Shown here piece after piece: positions 25,285 to 40,033 of a stretch of DNA of 64,000 bases (positions are counted from its first letter, which is position 1; each line of letters begins with the position of its first letter). The DNA is from Amoebidium appalachense (taxonomy: Eukaryota; Ichthyosporea). Location: NCBI GenBank assembly GCA_963693365.1, contig CAVNZM010000001.1:18228001-18292000 (forward strand). The letters run 5' to 3'. The position numbers were made by a program, and so were the translations under genes. The notes below the pieces were generated by a model that worked only from the letters and a program-made list of their open reading frames with translations, was not told the origin of the DNA and searched no databases.

Positions 25285-25906
25285 CTCTGCACACCCCCTC
25301 CCCCCTTTCCCCCCTGATGCCTCCTCGTCCATAAATCCAACCCGCTAATCCATAAATCCCCCCCCCCCCCCCCCCCCCCCCTCCCTTCCAGAGGCCCCGC
25401 ACATATGGTCACGGGGACTCTGACTGTCTAGCTTGTCTTGTGGCATCGGTGAAGTTTAGTTTCTTTTTGTGTACGAGTCTGCGAAGTTTCGTGCCAAGCG
25501 AACTTAAACCATGCCTTACCCACACCCCTTTCGTGGGTGTTAGAGGTGGTGCTTATGGTCGTTATGCATGTCACATGCTCATACCCTGGGCACATGTTCA
25601 GTTGTTTGGCTGCATGATTGTCGCGCACCGCCGTTTTTGTAGGCATATGTTTGCTGGACCTGAAAACTAAGTGGAATATGCCGTACACATGTTTCTCAAG
25701 TGTTCGTTGTATTCCACACACCGCCTACTTGATAGTGCGCATATGCAGTCACCCAAATCTTTGTCTAACCCACACTTTCCCCCCTTTTTGTACACAGGTC
25801 TCCACAACGACGACTGGGCCACTTCTGACCCATGACCTCTCAACCCAGCACACGCAGTAATGCAGGCCCGACACATACGTCTGGCGCACCTCCCTGAAAC
25901 TTCACC

Positions 25907-28900
25907 ATGTCGGGGGGAGGCCACACATATAACCAGTGGCAAGGCCCACCCATGGGGAGGCAAATGGGTGGGATGGGCGGGATATCCGGTATGCCCATGG
26001 GCGGAGGGGGGATTGGGGGCGGCGGATTTGGCGGTCAGGGAGGCCTAGATTTGGGCATTTTGGATTCGTTAGACCAGCCCCAAATGGGTGGAGGGGGGCT
26101 TGGAATGTTGTCCAACGGGTTGAATTCATTGGGCGGCGGTGGCGGCGGCGGTGGCCAGCAGGGTGGGAGTTTTCTCGGTATGGGCAGTTACGGAATGGGG
26201 AATAAGCCCGAACCTCGCACATCCAGTGGTGGCCTGGGATTGGGCCAGGGCGGGTTGGGCGGAATGGGGCTGGGTGGGCAGCAGATGAGAGGGGGGTTTT
26301 TCCGGACGGGCGAGTATGGACAATTCAGGATTAGGGGTGGGCATGGGCGGCACGGATGAGTGGAGCATCGTCCAGAGCTTGATCGGATCGGGTTCGATGG
26401 ACCAGCAATCGTATGCGCCCCAGCGACTACCCCCGCAGAGCACAGGCCGGTCGGCATCTATGGGAGGCATGGGCATGGGGCAAGGAATGGGGGTAGTTCG
26501 GCGAGACAGCCAGGGTATGTTTGGGCTGCAGGGACAGGGCCAGCTAGGGATGATGGGTGGGCAGGGCGGCGAGGCCATGCACAGCCAGGGGGGACCTGCA
26601 GCCCAGCGGGGGTCGTTCCAGCAGTTGGGACAGGTGCCAGGGGGCAGCATGGGCATGGGGGGCCAGCAGGTGTACATGGACCAGCACTTCAGCCCCTCCC
26701 TGGCCCCCCACACCCAGCAGCAACCCCCTCGGCCCATGCGCCAGGGCTCCATGCCCTTTGGCCAGCAGCCGGGCCTGATGCTTGGCCAGGCCATGCCCCA
26801 GCAGCAGCAGCAGCAACCACGCCCTGTAGGGCTTAGGCCTGCAGGGCAACCGGGTGGGGGGAGGGAGGGCCAGATGGGACTTGGGGGCATGCCTCCGTTC
26901 GCCATGGCCGGGCAGGCACCGCGACCCAGGGCACAGCTAGGCACTGCCCCATTGGCCCCCCAGCCAAAGATGTACCCACAGGGCCAGCAGGACCAGCTCG
27001 GCTGGCCCGGTGCAAACGGGGGCATGGGTGGCGCTGAGGCCCTGCCACCACAGTTTGACAAGGGGCTGGACGGGGATGTGCTCGGGTTTCTTGACCCCAC
27101 CACCGGCCTGATTCAGTTTGCTGACGGCCCCGTAGGCCCTGCTGACCCGCTAGGCCCACGCCTGGGCCTGGGGGACCCCTATGCCCAGCAACAGCAGAAG
27201 CAAGCACTCCAACAGCAGCAGCAGCAGCGGTTCCCGGGTGCCCCCTGTGCCGGTGGCACCCCACCACGGATCACGTGCACCGTCGCCACCTCCACTCGGC
27301 CCACCCGCCAAAAAGCGAAAACAAAGCAACCAGTCCTTAGTGGAGCCCGGCGCGGCACCCAGGGGCAGAGGCAGAGGGAGAGGGAGAGGGAGGGGACGGG
27401 GTGGGGCTGGTGGGGCGCCACCAGAAACACCTCCGGACGATATGCCCCCGCCACAGAGGCCCCAGATGCCGGGCAGCGAGGGATTGTCCCCTGCATCCCG
27501 ACCACCACAAACACCCACGGGGCAGAGAGATGCACGTGGGGTGGACCCGCGGGTGCATGATTTCTACCGGGGGTTGGAGCAGGGTATGCCACAACCGGTC
27601 CCGGGTGGGCGACCCCAGCACACACCGCAGCAGCAGCAGCAGCCCAAGCAGCAGTGGCAGCAGGGAGGTGGGAACGTGCCTGAGGTGCGCACCATGGACG
27701 ACCCGAAGTTTGGCCAGGGCCTGCTTCCGGCCCGGCAGCCACAGATGGCATCCATGGGCCCACCCCCAGTGCCCGGCCCAGGCCCAGGCGGGGGACTACA
27801 GCAGTTGCAGACGCCCGATCGACTTGGCAGGCAGGGCGGACCGGCAGCGTCTCCAGCTACGTCAAACACGTCCGGGGGGGCAGGGTCCCAGGGGGCATCC
27901 CCCATGATCTACAAGCAGCAGCAGCAGCAGGGTAGCCCGTGGGGTGCTGGGCCACAGAAGGAGGCCCCCCCGGGGGGACGGCAGCCCGGCAGCATGGGCC
28001 CACCGGGATGGAACCGAGGGGACATGGAGCATGAGGGTCCCCGGCACAGCCTGCAGCCACCCGGGGGCCCACCCAGCCGCACCAGCTCCCAGGCCAATCT
28101 TATGCCGTCACCAAACAGGTCCGGCAGGTCATCCCCCTCATGGGATGATGCCCATGACCCCCAGCCGAGGGACAGACCCCCCCAGCAGCAGCCCCCAAGG
28201 TCAGCACCGCCATCGGCCAAGCAGCACCGTGGGTCTGGGGAGCTGGATGTGTGGCCACCAAATGCACAGCCCCAGCGCCAAGGGCATGAATGGCCCCTCG
28301 ATGCACAGCGCCAGGACTTGGCACGGCTGCAGGAGGCGCAGCGGTGGCACGAGCAGCAGCAGCAGCAGAGAGAGAGGGACATGCAGGGCATGCAGCAGCA
28401 GCGAGAGAGGGGAATTGCAGCAGCAGCAACAACAACAACAACAGCGGGACAGAGAAATGTTGCAGCAGCAGCAGCGGGAGAGAGAGCAACAGCAGCAGCG
28501 GGAGAGAGAGCAGCAACAGCAGCGTGATAGAGACATGCAGGTGCAGCAGCAGCGGGAGAGAGAGCTGCAGCAGCAACGGCAGGAGCTCAAACGGCAGCAG
28601 GAGGCCCGCAGCCGCCAGCAGATGGACCTGCAAGACATGGACCCCTTTGCCGATTTTGGTGCCCGTCGTGACCCGCGGCACGAGCTTGCCCAGCATGACC
28701 GTGCAGCGATGGCTAGGCCATCAGACGTGCCGCCGCCGCAGCGTGGTGACATGGGCCAGCAGCGACCCGATAGACCGGTCCGGCCCGACCGCATGGACAT
28801 GGACCAGCCGGACGCCGGTCGATACGGTATGAGCCAACCAGACCGGGGTCCCGGGCGCGAGCGGGGGCCTGGTACGGCAGGGGCAGAGGGGCAGGGGCAG

Positions 28901-29056
28901 CAGGCAGGGGGCCGGGGGGAGGGCCTGGGAAGCATAGGCAGGGACAAGCTCGAGGAGATGATGCAGAAGCTTGTGGCGGCAAACCCGGCCCTGGCTAACC
29001 GCACAGACCTGCAGAAGATATTGCTGCAGAAGCTGCAGGAGGTCAGGCGCCCACAG
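25907..29056 (+). CDS. Exon 1 of the ARID1-like gene (Gly/Gln/Pro-rich N-terminus)
   Basis: Starts MSGGGHTYNQWQG after an in-frame stop-rich upstream region. The Gly/Met/Gln-rich composition, poly-Gln blocks and Gln-Arg-Glu repeats (about 28490-28600) are typical disordered ARID1 N-terminus. The reading frame moves forward by one base near 26295-26320, again near 27215-27245 and again near 28405-28425, with protein character preserved on both sides each time. A donor CAG|GTGCAA ends the exon. The segment before it, LQKILLQKLQEV, looks helical. Confidence 0.8.
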
Positions 29057-29265
29057 GTGCAAACCCCACTCATGTTCAAGTGAAACAGTATCTGAGTTGG
29101 GTTTCGTTAACGAGGGGAATAGGTCGAAACTCGGGTACTGTGGATGACGTGGGCCCCCCCTGAGGATGGGCTCTGCTTATTATGCATACTCTTTATGTAT
29201 GGCTTGCATTCTGCATCGTGTTATCCGTTTGTTCTTGTGTACTTCGTACTTTTTGACGCATTCAA

Positions 29266-29332
<67 letters not shown>

Positions 29333-29446
29333 CACCCTACATGCGCTCACCTCTTTGGCCCTCTGGGACCGACACACACAGAGAGAGAGAGAGAGAGAGA
29401 TGTGCAAACGGGCACCGGATGATGAAAACCGACACACGCACACACA

Positions 29447-29487
<41 letters not shown>

Positions 29488-29758
29488 ACACACACACACG
29501 CACGCACACGCACACACACACAGGGGCACGGAAGCTATCATTAGAAAGCTCTTGTATGCCTGTTGCATAAATGCCTTTGTAGTTAGGAATGTGTCGACAA
29601 CGATGGTGAATGTTAATCCTTACTGCTTGAGGCTGTGGAGAGGAGGCGAGATAGAGCAATGCTGTTTTAGTTACGTTTTGCTGTGGAGAGAGGGTACGAA
29701 AGGGGGCATCCTCGGTGGAGTGTTCCTTTTTTCTGCGTGTGTGGGTGGGTGGGTGTGT

Positions 29759-29827
<69 letters not shown>

Positions 29828-32459
29828 GCGTAGGGCCATGTTGTGTCCGTGGCTAGAACGCGTCACAAGAGATTATCAGCTTCCGTTGTGGTTCTTGCTC
29901 TTCGAGCTGTCGTCTGCGCACTTCGGACACATGTATTTTACACAAATGCTTTGCAGTATTATCGATGGTCTATGTTCTTACATGCCGTTTATTCCCCACA
30001 GCAGCAGCAGCAGCAGCAGCAGGGGCAGAGGGATGGCCGAGACAACCGTGAGGCACCGGATGAGAGGCACGGTGGGCGGGACCTGCGCCCAGGCCAGCTG
30101 CAGCACCCAGGCATGATGCACAGCCCAGGCATGTCCCCGGGCTCATCTCCGGCCGTACGGCCCCAGAGTGCCCTGCTGGGCCAGCGCCTGCCAGACCCCA
30201 TGAACGAGGGCCGGGGTGACCAGCCCAGGCGCCCTGCCCAGGAACCAGACATGCGCCGGCCAGGCCCAGACGGCGAGATGGGCCGACCCGGCCCGGAGGG
30301 TGACATGCGCCGGCCCGGCCCGGAGGGCAACATGCGAAGGCTCGGGTCTGACAGCGATATGCGACGAGCCGGGATCGAGGGTGACCTTCGGCGGCTTGGC
30401 CCGAATAGTGACATGCGGTGGACAGGCCCGGAGGGAGACATGCGGCGGCCCGGCCTAGATGGTGACATGCGGCGGCTCGGCCCGGAGGGTGACATGCGGA
30501 GGCCCGGCCCGGAGGGTGACATGCGGCGGCCTGGCCCAGAGGGTGACATGCGGCGGCCCGGCCCGGAGGGTGACATGCGGCGGCCTGGCCCGGAGGGTGA
30601 CATGCGGCGGCCCGGCCCAGAGGGTGACATGCGGCGGCCTGGTCCGGAGGGTGACATGCGGCGACCTGGCCCGGAGGGTGGTATGCGCAGGCCTGGGCCT
30701 GAGAACGACATGCGGAGGCCGGGCCTGGAGGGTGACATGCGGCGGCCCGGTTCGGAAAGTGGCATTCGGCTGCCCGGCCCAGAGGGCGACATGCGACGGT
30801 TGGGCCCTGAAGGTGACATGCGACGGCCCGGTTTGGACGCAGATATGCGACGGCCAGGCTCAGAGATGGAAGGGCGGCGGGCAGGTCCGGATAGCGAGAT
30901 GCGGAGGCCCGGTGCAGAGGGAGACATGCGGCGATTTGATCAGTGGGGAGGACTCCAAGAGCAGGCCCCACCTCAGCGTCCTAGTGGGGCTAAGCCCTCT
31001 GGACCTCAGCGCGAAAATGGTGGTGGTCTGGACAGTCGGATGCCTGTAGGTGCACCGACAGCCAGGGGTGACAGCCGGCCGGAAATTCGAAAGAATAGCG
31101 GTGACCTGTATGATGTGCACGGGGAGTTTGGGCCTGGGCAAGACCCATGGGAGGCTGAGAAACGGCCAGCAAGGGGGCCACATGGGGACATGGGCTATGA
31201 TGGCCGGGCACCACGGCACCTGACAGCAATGGACGAGGCTCCACGGGGGCCAGGCAGACCCGCAGGCCCACCGGTTGACTCGTCCCCACGGCCAGGCATG
31301 ACCCCCGCCGACCCATATGAAGACTTCAGGCAGAAGCAACCGAGTATGGCCCCCGGCAGGGGTGCGCCACTAGCCGACCGATATGCTGATGACCCCGATA
31401 TGGGCCGATTTGCTGCCCGGGGCAGGCTCTCACCCGGCCCCAGGGGTGGGCCCCCACCGCGGCCCTTTGATACCGAGGGATATCCCGACCGCATGCCCCG
31501 GCCATCATCAGAGGCAGTCCGCACGGCACTTTTGGGTCCAGATCGGCCCGACAATGATTTTGGCCGACCCGGAAGGCAACCTGGTCGACTCGGGGCGGGA
31601 CCTGAATGGGCTATGGATGAGGACCACCCAGCACAGCACAGCCAGTCACCGCACCCACCCACCAGGGCCATGCTCCCAGATAGCGCCCCTGGCCGGCCCA
31701 GGTTCCCAGCAGGCAGGCACCGAAGGGATGATGAGGGCCCACCCCCAAGGCCCAGGCAGCCCCCCGACACCGACAGGGAGCCTATGGACAGGGAGAGAGA
31801 CTGGGCCGCCCCCCACGCGCGCGATCAGTGGACCAGGTCACCCTTGGTTCGACCCGGAGATCGAGTCGGAGATCGACCCGGCCCGGATGCCGACCTCGGC
31901 CCACCGTTTGGCATGGAGGAGCGCAGACCGAAGCAACCTGGCGCAGCACGGCATGACCCCCGAGACATTCCAGATTTTGGGGATATGCCTGGGGGCATGG
32001 CAGCAGATCCCCGAGGGGGCCCTAGACGTACGTCGGCCGATACGCAGAGAGGGCCCATGGGTGACAGAGACATGCCCCCACGTACACGGGCACCAAGCAT
32101 CCCTGTTGGGTCCCCTGCGGAGGCCCCAGTTCGTCACACGCCTCGGAGGATGGGGTCGGTAGGGTCTGTGGGTGAGGGGTCTGAGAGGGACATGGGTGAG
32201 GAGTGGAGGTCAGGGTCGCACATGGGGTCCAAGGGCAGGGAGATGTCTAGTGAGCCTGAGGAGGGCAGTGAGGCTGCACTGAGACGGACCTTTAACCAGA
32301 ACTTGATCGAGGTGCTGCTGCAGAAGGGCGGTACGGTACCCTCCTTAACTACATACTGGCTACTTGCCTGTGACTTGCTCCCTGCACGGGCGATGTATGG
32401 CTCTGTTAGTTCTCTTACGTTCTCTTTCTCTTCTCTCTCTCCCTCTCTCCCTCTCTCTC

Positions 32460-32507
<48 letters not shown>

Positions 32508-32620
32508 CCTCCCTCCCTCCCTCCCTCCCCCTCCCCCTTCTCCTCCCCTCTCCCCCCCCCCCTCCCCCCCCCTCCCTCGCTCTCCTTTTCCCTCCCCCTT
32601 CTCCCCATCTCCCCCCCTTG

Positions 32621-32698
<78 letters not shown>

Positions 32699-32821
32699 CT
32701 CCCTCCCTCCCTCCCTCCCTCCCTCCCTCCCCCCCTCCCCCTTCTCCCTCCCCTCTCCCCCCCCCCCTCCCCCCCTCCCTCGCTCTCCTTTTCCCTCCCC
32801 CTTCTCCCCATCTCCCCCCCT

Positions 32822-32879
<58 letters not shown>

Positions 32880-34361
32880 CCTCCCTCCCTCCCTCCCTCC
32901 CTCCCCCCCCCCTCCCCCTTCTCCTCCCTTCTCCCCACCCTCCCCCCCCCCCCCTCCCTCGCTCTCCTTTTCCCTCCCCCTTCTCCCCATCTCCCCCCCT
33001 TGTCCCTCTCTCCCCCTCCCCCCCCCCCCCCCCCCCCCCCCCCCCCGCGCCCGCCCGCTCCCCACTTTCTCTCCCTCTCGTTTTTCAACCTCTCCGTTCT
33101 CTCCCCCTTACTCTCCGAGCGTGTCTTCTCTTTCACCCCCTTTCCCCCTCTTAGCATCTCACCCCTGCTTCCTTACCCCTTTTTCTCCCCCTTCTGCCCA
33201 CCTCGCCCCCTTTCTCTGCTCCCCCCTACCCCATTTTCTGCTGCTGCCAGCCACACTTGAGTTTGAAAGGCAGTTACCACACACCTGCCTTGTCTTCTTT
33301 TCACAACAGATGACCTTGCAACGCTCTTACTATTCGCACCTTGACGTGCAGGGAATGTTTTGTGTTGCTGTGATGGTATGCCTGCAAGGAATTAGGCCTG
33401 TAGGCTGATTGTGCCGCAAATGAATGTTGATGGGGAGCTTTTCTTGGTGTCCACTTTTTAAGGATGGAGAGGTGGCCAAGGGAGGGGTTTTTTCTTGGTA
33501 GATCGTGGCATTGGCTGTGCACCTATGAAAAGGCGATATTGGCTTCCCAGCTCATGCTTGAGAGGAATGGAGGCGGGATTCACGAGCTTGTTATTTCCTG
33601 ACGTTAAGAATCCGTGTGTTGTGTAACTTGAAGGGAGGCCTGACCGGGTGTTGTTTGGGTGCAGAGGAGCCCAACACACGGCCAAAGATCGGGGGCCAAA
33701 CGGTCGACCTTTTCAAGCTGTACAACCTCGTGACGTAAGTCTCTGTTCCCGCATTATAGCAATATAAGCACCCCGTATCTTCTTGCTGCCCCTCAACCCT
33801 CAAGCCTAGAAATGCCTTGATGACGAATTACTGGCCTTTTCCCCCTCCTTTATTTTGCCCCTCGATTTCCATGTATCCCCACCACCACCACCATCACCAC
33901 TGAACCCCCTTTTATTCTTTTTTGTCAGACCTTGCTTCTGCCGTGGGAATCCACTGATAGCTGCCGACGCCAGAATACCCGGCATCACCAATATATTAAT
34001 AGACCCGTTATCGCTCTAGGATGTCTTGCTCTTTCGGCCTAACAACTACTGCACATGCATGTTTGCGGCGTGAAAGCGTTGGAGGCGGAGAGTGTATTGA
34101 TGAGCGTTGCAGCAGGTATTTCCGGTATTTGAATTTCCTGGATTATTCTGACCGTGTTTTTCATCTGACCCTTTTACTCTAGGAGCAATGGTGGGCACCT
34201 GGACATCACGTGCAAACGTTACTGGCCACTGCTTTGCGATGCATTGGGATTCCCACGCCAGTACTCGTACGTGTAATTTTCTTGCTAATCCCTTTACCCA
34301 AGTACCTTGAGTATGTTTGCTGCTGGTGCAGTTCACACACACACATAAACACACACACACT

Positions 34362-34393
<32 letters not shown>

Positions 34394-34836
34394 TGCACAC
34401 ACATGCACACGCAAGCAAGCATGCACACACCAGGAACATCGGTGCATGAGAGCTTGCATTCTGTGCGGCTGTTGGTGCTCACTTTTTCATAGTCTCTGAT
34501 GACAAGAGCCAGCCAGATATTACGGATTATATCTATACATGGTGTATTGTTCCTCCCACCTCCTGATATGGCCTTTCCCCTTCACATACAACTAAGTGTA
34601 TATTGCCCGCACCACAGAAGTCGTTTTGCCCCAGAAAGGTGCAGTGCCTTGCTCTTGGGTGGGCTTCATGACTTCCCTTCCTATGCACATACATACACAC
34701 ACACATACACACACACCATGCACACCATATACACACACACAGACGTGCAGGGGAACGCAGATGCACGTGCAGCTTACACAATGCAAGTACACTCAAGGCC
34801 AATGCATGCTCACAAGAAGAAAAATCGAGCCAAAAG

Positions 34837-34898
<62 letters not shown>

Positions 34899-35092
34899 AC
34901 ACGTGCGCACGCACGCACACATACACTTGCATCTTTACATGTAGGTTTCTTCTCATGTTCTCGGCCTTACAGGGCCAAGCTATGGGCTGTGTATCTGCGG
35001 TATCTTGAGCCCTATGAGAGGGAGTACTATCGCCTCCCTGCCAGACCCCCCAAGTCTCATTCTCCTCCACCTCCTGAAGGTGAGTGAAGGAG

Positions 35093-35128
<36 letters not shown>

Positions 35129-36472
35129 CTCCCTACCTCCTCCTGACCCTCTCTCCTTCCCCTTCCCTCCTCCTCTTCCTCCTCCTCTTCCTCCTCCTCC
35201 CCCTATCCTTCTTTCCCCGTCTTTCCCTAGCCACCAGTACCCTCTTCCTTTTCACGATATCCTCAAAGCCACATCCCTGTTTCTATGACAGGGAAGGCCT
35301 GTACATATGCAGTCATGTGCTCCACAAGCCTCCTGCCTGCCCAACTACTTCAAAAAATCCTTTCTTGGTAAACATAGCCACCCCCTTTGCTCCTATGTTC
35401 ATATCAGCAGACGTGGTTTGTGTGGCACAGGGTTTGTGAGAAACCAAAGGTTTCTTGTTCCAGCGGGACTGTGGCGGAGGCTGCCCCCGAGGGCGGGGAG
35501 GGGGGGAGGGGGGAGGGGGGAGGGGGGATGGGGGGGGATATATGTGAAAGATGCTGATGTGAAAATGGGTGGCACAGCACCGGTGATCTCTATAGTGCAG
35601 CCTGCCTGCATTGAGAAGGTCACGCCAGAGTTCAGGCGCCGCCCAAGGATACGAAAGGAGATGCTCGGTGGGTACCCCCTACTTAGGCCCCACTCGAAAG
35701 GAACACACATGTGCACGGGCATCCTACTTGCATCCTTACATGGTTTAACCCCAACTCAAACCATTCCAAGCACACCCGGCGTGCCTGCTTGTGCATGCAG
35801 TCGTATACAAGCACATTTGCATGTAGTGATCGTGCACGACGTACATCACTCTCGCAACAGTATGCATATGCATCGATGCTGTATTGCTACTGGTATGAGT
35901 GGAACCAGCAACCAACCCATGATCACAACCTTAGAAGATCAGATGTAAGCAATCAGCCAAGCAGACATACAAGTCAGCCGTAACTCTTTCTCTCTCTCTC
36001 CTTCGCTGTCGAACTCTCTTTTTCTCCCACTCTTTCTCCCTTGGCCCTCGCGTTGGCTCTTCTTCTTTCGTCCTTCTCTTTTCCCTCCCTCTCCCTCCCT
36101 CCCCCTTCCCACCACGACCAGCAGGCTCTCTCAACGGCCAATCTTACCCTGGCTCTCTCAACCGCCTAGACTTGCCCTAACCACCAACGAACACTAGTGT
36201 TGCTCCCCGTCACTATTTGCTCTCCATGTAGTTTAATTTCCCGTTCGCTCCACGCTAACCCCCACATCTGCACGTGTTTCTGGGTTTTTTTGTTTTTTTT
36301 TGCAGGCGGGATCAACCTAGGGGTGGTTGTGCGTGCGCTGCAGTGCGGTGCGCTTGGGGAGACCACATATGCGCTCAACACCCTACTTGTGCTGTCTGCC
36401 GAGAGCATCCTGAGCATAGCCCGTATCTCAAATATGTTGGATGCCCTGACACAGCACTGTGCCGTATGACAC

Positions 36473-36526
<54 letters not shown>

Positions 36527-37061
36527 TGTAGTCCTCCTTACGCCCGGATGGGCTCCATGGCCCTCACTACCACGGTAAACGCGTGTGTTTGTTGGCAGGT
36601 TACAGATGCTCTCATCCTGCACAGGAGAGGAAATAACGGGAAAAGGGCACAAAACCACACATCTTCGGGTAGAGACAGGAGAATGCAGCCCAGTTGCTGT
36701 TTCTCCACATGCTGCCACCAGCCTGATGTGACCAGGTTGCTCAGAGAGTTCGGTTATGATGATTTGACCGGTGAAAATCAACAAGTACAACACAGCGCAC
36801 ATTAGGTTGTTTTTTTACTGCACAAGTGATGATGCTGTTAATCGCAGTGAGGCAGAGTGCTATGGGCATTATGGGATGGTGGTACCATTATACCCGAATT
36901 AGTTACCACCACCCACACGGCTATTGCTAGGTGCTAAATCAATGCCGCAGGTGGTGATGGCTAGTCTGGGCATGCTGCCTCAAAGCCAACACATGGACCC
37001 ACCATTTGGCATCGACTTTACCGTTTTGGGGGACACCCTGGCTTCAAACCCACTAGGTATG

Positions 37062-37095
<34 letters not shown>

Positions 37096-37515
37096 TGGTG
37101 TTGGGGGGGGGGGGGGGGGGGGGGGGGGCAGGATTGGTTGTGGGTCTAGATATTGTGTTAGTGTGGGTTTTTGTACGGGGGTTTAACAGTCTCGACCCTT
37201 TAAATGATGGCTGTCCGTATATTCCCACTTTTTTGTTTGTTTTATGAAAACCATTAAATGATTTATGTTTTGTTTGTTTTCGTTTGTTTATTTTTATTTT
37301 TTTTTTATTTATTTTTTTTTTTTTGGGGGGGGGGGGGGGGGGAGAAGAGTGGTTTGAGGGGGATGATGGGGGGAGGGGGGGGGGGGGAGGGGGCAGAAGC
37401 TTGGCGGTCTGTCGGTGGGTAGTTGTCAGAGTGTGTGTTTTGTTTGGGGGGGGGGGGGGGGGGGGGGGGTATATACCTAGACACGAGATGAAGTATGGGC
37501 ACATATTAAGCCGAT

Positions 37516-37570
<55 letters not shown>

Positions 37571-38328
37571 TGCAGTGGTGGAGGGGGGCTACGGCCTTGA
37601 TGACGAAGAGCGCCTACTCAACCCATTTACGGGCAAATATGCTGATGCGGAAAAACGCCTGGCACGCCTACAGGCCACCACCACCATCATATACAACCTG
37701 TCGGAGCTGCAGCAAAACGCTGCCGAGATGGGCCGGGACCTGTCTCTTATCTACCTGCTCGTTGCATTGCTCTGTTCCGGTAGCGTCATCCCACGAAAAA
37801 CCCAAAACGGGAATGAACAGAACCCAACATCACCCACGAATGAAACCGAAATGCAACAGCAAGCTCTTGGTGAGGGTCGGGATGGGGGCTGCGTGGAAGA
37901 GTCACGAGAGCAAAACGGCGAGAATGGGGTGGTAAAGGAGGAAACAAGAGGTGATATGCATGTCGGGACGGTTCATACAGAAATGACAGACGCAGAGGAA
38001 TTCAGTTACACGGACGAAAGGGGCGAAAGGGAAGAAGATGTGGATGTGTCTGATTCGGAATACGGAGAGGGTGAAAACGAAGATGGGGAGATGGAGGGTG
38101 AACATGAGAAGGTCGATGTGCCTGCACTCGAACAGGAAACGGCGTTGGCAACGGTAGCCAATTTGGCCGAGTATCTAGACTTTGCTGCCATGGATGCAAA
38201 GTACCCCGGCCTGTCCCTAGCCCTCGTGGACGGCCTGTTGGAGTTCTCTCGTTTTGCTGAAAGGGAGCCTATGGGGGAGCATTCGGTGGTTAGTGCTTTA
38301 TCCCATCCCCCCTCCCTCCCCCCCTCCC

Positions 38329-38377
<49 letters not shown>

Positions 38378-38663
38378 GCACACATTCGCACCACCACCAC
38401 CACCTCCTCCTCCTCCTCCGCCTCCGCCTCCTCCCCCCCCTCCCACCCCCCCCCCACACACACACACACATCGCCACGACATTTACCACCACCTCCTCCT
38501 CCTGCTCGTTACCGATTTTTCGACTCACTCACACGCATACTCGCACGTGCGCATACACACACACACACATGCACGCTCATCTCACACACCCTCGTCCTTT
38601 AGAAACATAACCTTCCGTGCCTCTCCACTTAGGCAATCTGAGACATTTTTCAAGTGACACACA

Positions 38664-38696
<33 letters not shown>

Positions 38697-39044
38697 CACA
38701 CACACACACACACAAACATGAACACAAACGCAACCACAGAGACACACACACAATCGTGCAGGGTGCTGTGTGCATTTGGTCCAAGCACATCTGTGATGCT
38801 TTTGCAACTTGTAATGGTTCGCACTTTGACACAATTCACGATTCCTTTTTCGTTGGCTGGCTCATGTATTCCTAGTTGTGAAGCCACACTGCCTTCGGAA
38901 GATTGGCACAGTGGTTTTGTATGCCCATGTGTCTGCTGTCATTTTCCTTGTCTTTAACGTATCCTCTCCCGTCACGTCCCCCCCCTCCCCGCGCCCCCCC
39001 TTCTCCTCCAAGGAAAAGAAAAAGAAGAAAGAAAAGAAAAAACA

Positions 39045-39094
<50 letters not shown>

Positions 39095-39997
39095 TGATGC
39101 TGACCTTTTGTTTGGAGTGCAGCAGCCGTCAGCGCACAATGAGCCGTGGTTCTTTGCCTATGTGCTCCTGGAGACCCTGGCCAAACTGACCTTCATCGAG
39201 GCAAACCAGCCCATATTTGCTGCCCTGACGGAGGACAGGCTGCAGCTCCTACTGGATTTCATCCACAAGCAGGTAAGGGAGGGGGAAGGGGGGAGGGAGG
39301 TTTGGAGTGCTGGGAATTCGACGGAGACCGAGGGGCAGGGGAGGGGAGTGGGGGGGGGGGGGAGGGGGGGGGGGGGGGGGGGGGGGGAGGAGGGGGGAGG
39401 GGGGGTGCATGGAATTCGACGGGGCCGCTGGGGAGGAAGGGGGGGGGGGGGGGGGGGGGGGGGGCTGCATGGAATTTGACGGAGACGTCCGGGGGAGGGG
39501 GGGGGGTTTCTTGGAATCCGACGGAGACGCACAGGGTGTGTGTGTGTTTGGGGGGGGGGGGGGGGGGAGGGGGGGGGAGGGGGGGGGGGGGGGGGGCTGA
39601 AAAGATCCGCAACTTGGTGCTGGACTCAGTTGGCTTTTGGTAGTGTGGGCTTGTGTATGTGTGCTGTTGCAGTGAAGCTTGCTGCATGTAGAACGTGCCC
39701 TCACTCCTTTCTCACTTGGAGAGATGGTAGGAGACTAAACCACAAGTGGTTTTCTTTCAAGGGGAGTCTTTTGTGGCGGGGGGGGGGGGGGTAGCAAGTG
39801 TTGGTGGTTGTTGATGTTACTGATGGCTGTTTGATGCACACAGGCACAGAACGTGGGGACACAGCGCAGTGAGGTAGCATTGGTGGTGCTGACAAACCTG
39901 GCCTACCTGCCTGCCCTGTGCAAGCCCATAGCTATGTTCCCGGCAATGCTGCCCCTGCTGATCCACATTGCCGACGAGAGGTGGGTGTGTGGGTGTG

Positions 39998-40033
<36 letters not shown>

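Larger units (their letters stand above)
20381..25906. other. Intergenic region between TRM61 and the ARID1-like gene
   Basis: Contains two tandem duplications described separately, CA arrays near 20521-20568 and 23080-23115, C-runs at about 21312-21353, 23680-23703 and 24385-24415, T/A-runs at 22750-22790 and 21501-21526, and a G-run at 25111-25153. The unique stretch 21.54-22.70 kb has short open frames with no recognisable domain. Confidence 0.6.

Noticed and set aside
36603-36805. Possible extra ARID1 exon after an acceptor near 36600
   Set aside because: Exon 36306-36463 joins in phase directly to 36951, and the intervening frame has no family resemblance.
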